Under the pieces are notes generated by a model. The model ran no database searches. It was not told the origin of the DNA and worked only from the letters and a program-made list of their open reading frames with translations. Source: Isoetes taiwanensis (Eukaryota; Streptophyta; Lycopodiopsida; Isoetales; Isoetaceae). Taken from it: a DNA stretch of 64,000 nucleotides. The stretch is taken from NCBI GenBank assembly GCA_021234155.1, contig JAJEKV010000008.1, forward strand, positions 14,933,294-14,997,293, in the 5' to 3' direction. Positions 56,800 to 64,000 of this stretch are shown here, in pieces. Made by a program: the position numbers and the translations under genes. The number at the start of each line of letters is the position of its first letter. Positions within the stretch are counted from its first letter, which is position 1.

Positions 56800-57658
56800 C
56801 CCAATTCGGGCGTATATAATTTGAGCGCTACTATGACGGACCTAACTTATCGAAATTTTGACCACCTCAAAATTTCGCCCTTTTTTTACTCATTTTTTTA
56901 CTGCGAAAATGACTGTTGAATTGCCTCTGTTTTGCACTCTGCTTCTGTCACGCCGACCCACGAATCTGCTTCTCGCACCTTTGCACCGGCTCTACAGGTA
57001 CTGGTTCTGGTTACTGGTTACTTTTATTCTCTGTTACTGGTTCTGCATGGGCGATGGTCCCAAAGGGGCGGGATTTTCTCTGCACAGATGTATAGAAAAA
57101 ACAGAGGATATTTGGGATTTCTTCACAGCAAAAGCAATCAATGGTCTAAAAGCAATCAATGGTGTTTCAAAGCAAAAAAATGGTCAAGAAAAACGGGGGT
57201 TCATCTTGATTATCATCCAATGAACGGTGGCGGCTAGTTTCTAGTTTGCGCCCCCCTCCCCGGTGAACATGACGGGTAACAGGCAGTCTTCTTCTGCTTT
57301 TTTTGGGTTGTAATGGTGGTTTTGTTGTTTAAAAATAACGAAGGCGTGATTTCCGTGAGAATCAAGAACAGTTTTTTTGGTCTTCTTTCGGCTGTTCTGT
57401 CGTATTCACCTGCTGCAGGCTGTCGTGTTCACCGGGACAGGGGGGGCCCCCGCAAACTAGAAGGAAGGAAGGAAGGAAAGTTCGTTTATCGTCCGCAGAG
57501 GCCAATCGGCCTATGGGACCCAAATTACACGGGTGCAGCAAGCCCGAAGTCACCCTGGAACTGTAGTTATCCTATGGAATAGTTGCGAACTTGTAAATAG
57601 TCGTCAAAGCAGTTGTCCAAAAAAAACAATAGATGTTAAGGCTAAAATTTATCCAACA
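56800..57658. other. No gene recognised
   Basis: Contains plus-strand frames at 56858-57223 and 57313-57582 without recognisable domains, and a short ggaa repeat at 57461-57480. Confidence 0.35.
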
Positions 57659-57660
57659 AG

Positions 57661-57768
57661 CACTTTAGTAGCTGCAACTTGTATTGGCATTTTAAGTCTT
57701 CACGCCACCACATGCACTTTAGTAGCTGCAACTTGTATTGGCATTTTAAGTCTTCACGCCACCACAGG
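57661..57768 (+). repeat. 54-bp tandem duplication
   Basis: Two virtually identical units starting cactttagtagctgcaac at 57661 and 57715, each ending in cttcacgccaccaca. Confidence 0.95.
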
Positions 57769-57769
57769 G

Positions 57770-58736
57770 TGCAAATGGGACAATTTATCTGAAGAACATA
57801 TATTTTGTTAGAGATAATGGGCGCCCGTGGGCCCTTATGCGGGGTAAGGGCCTGGGAGGCGTTATCATAGGACGGATCTTATCTGCTTGAATGCGGCTTG
57901 CACAGCCTACTTGATCTTCATATTTTTGCTTGATCATCAGTCAATTTGATTTTGCTTGATCCTTCACCTGTGTAAAGTCCAAAATGCAAACTTCAGAGCC
58001 TGGTCTCTATTTTAGTGTTGGTGCCAAATCCAGAGAAACTTGGTGTTGGGTTTAATGAATTCGTGCAGATTTCAGGATGAATTCAAAATTTTGTGCCGGA
58101 TTGATAGAATCAAGTTTAAATTTTGGAGAACCCTTACCTTTTGAATGGAATGCCAGAACTTGGTGGAAGTTTTTTGATCGATATTAAGCAGAAGATCGCC
58201 CTAAGGAGGATTGATGCAAGTGCAGCCACATCTAGATCGAATAGAATAGATCATGCAGGAACTTGACAATAAATCGGCCCTACATAACCTTTTGAATTTC
58301 TAAATAACCACATTCATTCGGAACGCCGTGTATCTACTCCGGGATGTGGTAAACCCGGACACATGTCCGGGTTAACTACTGTTATGTCCTAGTTTACCAC
58401 ACTTTTGTCTGAGCTAACCACAGTTTTTTGGCCAGGATAACCACGCGGTGCAAACAAATCGCTTTGCCAACCCCTAAAAACCTCATTCTATCAAGAGAGC
58501 AGATGATTTGAGCACGGAACAAGCAAGATCAGTGAAAAAACATGCAAAAACTGTTCTAGGGAAAGGTCCTTGTACAACAACATCCGATTAGATACACTAG
58601 GCCCGACCGCAGGGGTCTTCCCCGCAGTGCCCTGGCCCTCTAGAAGCCATAAAGCTACACCAAGAAGAGAAAATAGGCGCATCCAATAGAAGAACACTTT
58701 GGAGCCTACCCAGAAGCGACAAGTGCTATGCCGGGA
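57770..58736. other. No gene recognised
   Basis: Non-coding. A phrase shared with 1143-1176 and 59304-59337 (gggaaaggtccttgtacaac) occurs at 58559, so it belongs partly to the same dispersed element as the following block. Confidence 0.4.
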
Positions 58737-58778
58737 GGGAGGGAGGGAGGGAGGAGGGAGGGAGGGAGAGAGAGATAG
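58737..58778 (+). repeat. (GGGA)n-like microsatellite grading into GA and GATA
   Basis: gggagggagggagggagg, then gagagagagatagatag. Occupies the place of the GA microsatellite of copy 1. Confidence 0.93.
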
Positions 58779-58784
58779 ATAGAA

Positions 58785-60040
58785 AACCCTATGGGAAAAG
58801 AGAGCATGAGAGAAAACATACACAAGAGAGAGTATACACAAGAATATACAAAGCATGATCGAGAAGTCATCAAGAATTGCCGGAAGCTACATTGCTACGC
58901 CGAGATAGAGAGAAACACATATAGCTAGAGACATATAGAGATACACCAGGTCCGACCGCAAAAATATCCTCAAGAATGAATATACACAAGAATATACACA
59001 AGAAAAAAGGGGCCACTCAAAAAGAATCGGCCCTAACAGAGTGGAATAGCCAATGTAAAGCCCAACCCAGATAACAGAGGAGGGAGGGGGGGAACTCTGC
59101 ACAACAAAGAATTCAGCTCAAAGGAAACGCCGATGAAGGAAAGAAGCAAGCAACAGAGTATATATAGATGACAAAGTCAAAACGAGAGCCTGTGCTATAG
59201 AAAGCACAGGCCACAGAAAGAGCGGATCCAAAACTGGCGTGGAAAACAGACGTCTCTTTCCCTAGAATGGTGGTTCTCTTCTATATAAGAAGAGAACCAT
59301 GGCATTCTAGGGAAAGGTCCTTGTACAACAACATCCGACACAAAGAGGAACCTACCTCCAAACTCCTCTCACAGGCCGAGACTATGGGAGACGAGGCGGG
59401 ATGCCAATGCAAGTAGAGGGGAAGGAGCACAAGAAACCCTGGGACAACTGGAATACATAAAGTAAAAAAGGCATAAAAATCAAACACAAAAAACAAACTA
59501 CAACCACCATCAACGCACAGAAAACAAAAATTGAACGTACCAACAAACTACATCGAGCACATAATGACAAAATGCTTCTGAACGCAAAGACAAAAATACC
59601 CAACTTATATCATCCATGCATAACAGATTCAAGCAAACTTTCATGCAAGAGCACCCAACCAGAGAGCAGATGAAATCCAGAGCAGGACGGCTAGAATACA
59701 AGACATTAACGGAAAGATGAGATCACAAAGATAAAAGGGGATAACGAGACAACAAAGACAAGAGAGCATCGGGACAAACGAGGCAGAAAGGGCAAGCAAT
59801 AGTTCCAGAATACTGGAGGGGATGGCTTGGTGAGAGCAAAAAGGGCAACCAAAACAACTAGAGTAAAATGGAAGGAATAGGAAACCCAAGAAAATGGAGA
59901 AAAAAAGGGAAAGGAAAAGACAGAAACAATGGAGCAATGAAGAAGTCGAATGGCAAGTAAACCTGGAATCTGATCCATGGGTGCATAAAATGGAGGGACC
60001 AAAGGAACAATACAAAGGAACATAAAAAAGAAGGACACAA
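58785..60040 (+). repeat. Dispersed 1.2-kb repeat, copy 2
   Basis: Near-identical to 611-1809 and ending at ggacacaa, where the LTR begins. The TATA-loop hairpin is at 59271-59310. It has an extra 80-bp segment at about 59652-59735 relative to copy 1. Confidence 0.85.
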
Positions 60041-61561
60041 TGTAACCCTTATGACATTCCAGTACGATATACGGTGCCAAGACGTATACCGTACTGCACC
60101 GTCACGCGTACACGCCACCCCAATTGACGTGTACGCCGACGTATAGCCAAGCAAGTAGTGCCCTAGGGGGCAACTTGCAAGTGTGTGTACATTATGAATG
60201 TGTACACTTTAACCACTAACTATTAAGTGGGCATACCAAGGGTCGTTGGAAACCCTAACCCTAACTGATAGCCTATGTAAGGCAACCAAACCCTAACTTT
60301 CCATTTTCGTCCACAGCCCTTCCAAGCTCCGTTTCGCGCACTCCAAGAGTCAATCTCGACTCCCGAGATCTGTCTGAGTAGTCTAGCTCGTCAGTTTCCC
60401 TTTCCGACCGCATCTTCAAGCAAGACAGCGACATGGAAGCATTCAGAGCAGGAGGAGCAAGCCAGGGATCAGGTATTTCGTCAATTCAATAGTCTAATCC
60501 ACCTCCCCGACATAGAATGAGTAGGTTTAGCCTATTGAATTGCCCATAGCAGCCACATAGACCTCCAGATAGCGAGCCATAACTAAAGAACCTAACTTCT
60601 GTGATGTAGATTAGATATTATTCTTTAGTTCTTCGATGATATGGATGTATTGATGATCTCTGTGGACTCATTGTATTGGGAAGGGGGGTAGAGGCCTAAA
60701 AGCCTAGTAGTTGATGCTCCTAGCTAGTCCTCTTTAGTGCACTACTACATTTCGGCCTGTGTACAAGAACCAAACCTGGTTGTGGGTGGAGGGACTAGAC
60801 TGGCTTACAAGGAGGCTCATGTCCTGACTCATGAATAGTTCCTCTGGTAGTAAGGCCTATCGGGGACTACAGCGCACTAGATCTAATGCACTGCCACTGC
60901 GTGCGGGCTTTTGCATGGGTTCGACACTCTTGGGGTGGTGTACACCTTCCATGGAGTTCAGTCGAGTACGGGCAGTGGCCCTCCAGTCGCCTTGAGTCAG
61001 CATGCTAGCCTCTGGTGGGAGAAATCCCTACCTGCCCCATCGGAACTGGGGAGATGCAACCCAGGAATAGCCCCTTTGGCTATGCATCCGGCGGGCTACA
61101 GTCAAGTCCCAAGACTTGTCAACCTACTCTGCAAAGTGTGCACAGGAGGGGCGGATGGAGCGGACTACCCAATTGCCATGTTCCTTTGCCAGCCAACTCC
61201 ACTGTTATTGCACTCTGTCTGTTTGACCTCTGGAGACCCAAGCTTGTCAGTCCACCCCTGTGTCTGAGCCTGAGTAGAATTCCCTTATGTGATGTACTGG
61301 TCTTTGTCTATGCAGATATGTGATGAGCCATCCCTCGAGATGGTCATATGTTATTGATGTGCTACTGACATGTATACTACACTTCCGCAGCTAGGTAGGC
61401 CCTGAGGGAGACAGGGTAAATGACCCCTTCATTCTTCCCACTGGAACACTTCAAGGTTGCAGTGATACGTGGAGGGCCCTATATTAGCATGGAGCTGGTA
61501 TGGGGGATGAACTCCTGGTTGTATACAGTGAGTGCACCGTATATGAGTAGGGGACGTCACA
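60041..61561 (+). repeat. LTR, 1,521 bp, TGT...ACA ends
   Basis: Full-length by boundary comparison. Its last 800 bp recur inverted at 62507-63314 and again at 63315-64000. It contains a telobox-like aaccctaaccctaac (60252). No open frame in it is convincing. Confidence 0.8.
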
Positions 61562-61562
61562 G

Positions 61563-61574
61563 TGGTATCAGAGC
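61563..61574 (+). other. Primer-binding site (initiator Met tRNA)
   Basis: TGGTATCAGAGC lies one base after the LTR end, the standard plant LTR-retrotransposon primer site complementary to the 3' end of tRNA-iMet. Confidence 0.95.
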
Positions 61575-61767
61575 AATGTTCTTGGAGACCAAGAGCAAAG
61601 CACTGGCCGTGCTCCCAGTAGTACTAACTTGATAGAATTCTCAAACCTCGAAAAAGTGGAAATTTTTTTTTTCTCATTTTTGTAGTATATGCTAAGCTAG
61701 TAACAGTTAGTAGAATTGGAAACCAAGTAAACTAAAAAGTTCAACTAAAATTTGACCAAAAGTAGAA

Positions 61768-62048
61768 ATGTCTCACACTATGCGCCAGAGCACCAACCTA
61801 AAATTTAGGTCGAGCCCTGGGCGCATAATGTGAGACATTAGCCATAATCACCTTAAAACTTGATGAATTTTAACAAGGTAACATGCTAGATCGAGTTTTA
61901 AGGTAATAATTAGTTAGATTTGTATATTACACCCCTAGGAATATGCCTAGAAATCATATAATTTAGTCTAAAATGCACAATATCTCATACTATGCGCCAG
62001 AGCCTTGATCTAAATATTAGCTCAGGGCCCCAGCGCACAGTGTGAGTC
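61768..62048 (+). ncRNA. Two tandem stem-loops in the leader RNA (structural candidate)
   Basis: Stem-loop 1 (61768-61838): arms tgtctcacactatgcgcc and ggcgcataatgtgagaca pair at 17 of 18 positions, then cagagc against gccctg, then an inner acctaaa/tttaggt. Stem-loop 2 (61982-62048) has the same plan (ctcatactatgcgcc, ctaaatattag, gcgcacagtgtgag). Position and duplication suit a packaging or dimerisation signal; function is inference. Confidence 0.55.
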
Positions 62049-62261
62049 AAGTGCTTAGAAAACTCTGAAATAAGTATATGTTTTAAGTCAATAGGTGCCC
62101 TGGCACATTAAAAAGAGCAATTTAAATTTTGACCTAAAATTGCCCAAACTATAAATAGACCTAGACCCCCCCCTCATTTGTACGTTTCCTATTTAGAAAA
62201 TTGCTCCCGCCCTTTGAGGCGATTTTTGGGCGCCCGACCTCCGATCGACGAGTCATAAGAC

Positions 62262-62506
62262 ATGGCGAGAACCAAACAGACTGCTCGGGTTCCTCGAGGA
62301 GACGAAACGGCCAGCGCCCAACTTCAGCAGATGCTTCGGGAGCGTATTCTTGCGGGAGACCAACCTTCATCAAGTGAGGGGACAGTTTCAGAGGAGCACA
62401 AGGAGGAGGGATCCCAACAGGGATCACAAGAGAACCTGGCCAACATCATCGACCAGGAGATAGACCAACAGGTAGACCAAGAGGAGGTGCACTCGGAGGC
62501 CTCGAC
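62262..62506 (+). CDS. N-terminal fragment of retrotransposon Gag beginning with the histone H3 tail octapeptide
   Basis: The ATG at 62262 sits in agacATGGcg context. The first residues are MARTKQTAR, followed by VPRGDETASAQLQQMLRER and an acidic Gln/Glu-rich part with DQEIDQQVDQEEVHSEAS. After removal of Met, residues 1-8 equal those of mature histone H3 (A1 to R8, including K4). Residue 9 is Val instead of Lys, and nothing after that matches H3. About 81 residues remain before the frame runs into the inverted LTR at 62507. Being the first frame after primer site and leader, it should be Gag. Fully open over the remaining part. Confidence 0.7.
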
Positions 62507-63314
62507 TGTGACATCCCCTACTAGTATACGATGTCCGCACCGTATACAAACAGGAGTTCATCCCCCACACCAGCTCCATACTGATATAGGGCCCTCCACA
62601 TATCACTGTAACCATATTGGGTCCCCGGTGGGAAGAGTGAAGGGGTCATTTTACCCCGTCTCCCTCAGGGCCTACCTAGCTGCGGAAGCGTAAACATACA
62701 TGTCAGTATACAACATATTCACATATCCACCTCGAAGGGTGGTGCATCAACATCTGCATAAACAATGATCAGCATCATACATAGGGGTCCTACCCAAAGC
62801 TCAGACTCGAAGGAACGACTGACGGCTTGGGTCTCCAGAGTTCATTGCAGACAGAATTCATGGCAATAGATTTGGCTGGCATAAGAACATGGCATAGGGT
62901 TGTCCACTCCATCCGCCCCTCCCGTGCACACTTTGCAGAGTAGGCTGAAAAGTGTTGGGACTGGATCAGAGTAACGGATGCATAGCCAAAGGGGCTATTC
63001 ACGGGTTGCATCTCCCGGCCCGATGGGGCGGTGCGCGGGGATCACCCCTCCGAGATCTACATGCCGACTCAAGGTGACTAGAGGGCCATTGCCCTTATTC
63101 GACTTAACCCACCGGAGAGTGACGCATCCTCCCGCGGTGTCGAGCCCATGCCTCGCCCACACGCAGCGGCAAGCCATTAGACCTAGTCCACAATGATCCC
63201 CCAAGTGACTTTACACACCGGGGGATCGCTCAAGAGTCGAAACACCTAACCTCTTTATGAGCCACCGGCCCCTTCACCCCACAACCGTGTGTGGCTCTTG
63301 TGCCACAGGTAGCA
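62507..63314 (-). repeat. Partial LTR of the same family, inverted
   Basis: Starts TGTGACATCCCC, the inverted end of the LTR, and follows the last 800 bp of 60041-61561 in reverse. No primer site lies beside its end, so it is a 3' LTR or solo LTR rather than a 5' LTR. It interrupts the Gag frame. Confidence 0.85.
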
Positions 63315-64000
63315 GTGACGCCCCCTACCCATATACGGTGCACTCACCGTGATATAAACAGAGTTCATCCCCCATACCGCTCCATGCCGCTGGCTGGCCC
63401 CTCCACATGACATCGCACCAAGTGGACGGGTCCCAAAGTGGGAAGAGTGAAGGGGTCATTTTACCCGCCTCCCTCGTGGCCTACCTAGTGCTGAAGCGTA
63501 AACATACATGTGAGTATAAACATAAGCACATATCCACCTCGAAGGGTGGTCCATCACATCTTGCATAGATTGTGGGTGAGCACAATACATATGGGGAAGT
63601 CCTACCCAAGGCTCGGACTCAAGGGGATGATCGATTTGGTCTCCGAGTTCATTGCGCATTGCATTCATGGCAATGGATTTGGCGGGCATATGAACATGGC
63701 ATAGGGTTGTCCACTCCATCCGCCCCTCCCCGCACACTTTGCGCGAGTAGGTCTGAAAAGTGCTCTGACCGATCAGAGTCTGCCGGATGCATAGCCAAAG
63801 GGGCTATTCCTGGGTCTCATCCTCCCAGTTCCGATGGGGCGGGAAGGGATCATTCCCCCCAGAGGTCTACATGCCGACTCAAGGTGACTAGAGGGCCACT
63901 GCCCGTATTCGACTGAACCCACTGGAAAGTGTACACCACTTCACGGGTGTCGAGTCCATGCCTCACCCGCACTCAGTGGTGAGCCATTAGACCTAGTCAC
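63315..64000 (-). repeat. Second inverted partial LTR, running off the window
   Basis: Repeats the same order of words as 62507 onward (cccctacccatatacggtgc, gttcatcccccata, gaagggtggt, gcatagccaaaggggc) with more changes. Truncates the previous copy at 63314. Confidence 0.82.

Larger units (their letters stand above)
60041..62506 (+). mobile_element. 5' part of an LTR retrotransposon (LTR, primer site, leader, Gag start)
   Basis: The left boundary is set by loss of similarity between the two 1.2-kb repeats. The element starts TGTAACCC and its LTR ends GTCACA. A perfect initiator-Met primer site follows, then a 0.69-kb leader and an ATG with good context. At 62507 the body is cut off by an inverted LTR piece. 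Superfamily (gypsy or copia) cannot be told from what remains. Confidence 0.85.

Noticed and set aside
60245-60300. Interstitial telomere (aaccctaaccctaac)
   Set aside because: Only about two units; short teloboxes are common in plant promoters and LTRs.
62262-62506. A histone H3 gene
   Set aside because: Only the first eight residues after Met match; residue 9 differs and no globular core follows. The context is a retrotransposon leader.

Overview
The window looks like intergenic and heterochromatic DNA of a land plant with a large, repeat-filled nuclear genome. The evidence is a degenerate Ty1-copia element, a CACTA element with its target-site duplication, a LINE fragment, a pogo/Tigger-like transposase, a plant-type LTR with an initiator-Met primer site, and broken intron-containing copies of plant families (NRT1/PTR transporter, signal peptide peptidase-like protease). 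A seed-free plant such as a fern is my best guess; that is inference from the style of the repeats and of the methylase gene, not proof. I find no rRNA, tRNA or CRISPR array and no clearly intact host gene.

Layout. 0-4 kb: a GA microsatellite and a 1.2-kb repeat whose second copy lies at 58.8-60.0 kb. 5.3-6.7 kb: pogo-like DDD transposase (minus). 8.4 kb: a small Cys-rich reading frame behind a TATA box. 11.0-15.6 kb: degenerate copia element. 18.6-19.7 kb: SPP-like protease pseudogene (minus). 22.0-22.5 kb: 103-bp tandem repeats. 23.2-26.2 kb: decayed unknown gene (minus). 26.5-26.8 kb: palindrome array. 27.0-30.4 kb: intron-containing ParB-like plus DNA methyltransferase gene (plus). 30.4-33.2 and 36.7-39.9 kb: two copies of one gag-bearing element (minus). 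40.9-49.2 kb: an 8.28-kb CACTA-type element carrying a large foldback structure. 49.7-50.6 kb: LINE endonuclease fragment. 51.7-53.5 kb: NRT1/PTR pseudogene (minus). 53.7-56.8 kb: clusters of the 12-mer GGAAACCTCCCC. 60.0-62.5 kb: 5' end of an LTR retrotransposon, followed by two inverted partial LTRs running off the window.

Two things stand out. First, a ParB/Srx-like domain is joined to a beta-order N4/N6 DNA methyltransferase, an arrangement familiar from bacteria and phages. Here it has spliceosomal introns and nuclear localisation motifs, and it is surrounded and interrupted by arrays of a GTGTATTC..GAATACAC palindrome, regularly spaced by about 42 bp in one intron. It carries several in-frame stops, so this copy is probably decayed. 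Second, the first reading frame after the primer-binding site of the LTR element at 60-62.5 kb begins M-ARTKQTAR, identical to residues 1-8 of mature histone H3, and then diverges completely. This is a candidate histone-tail mimic on a retrotransposon Gag.
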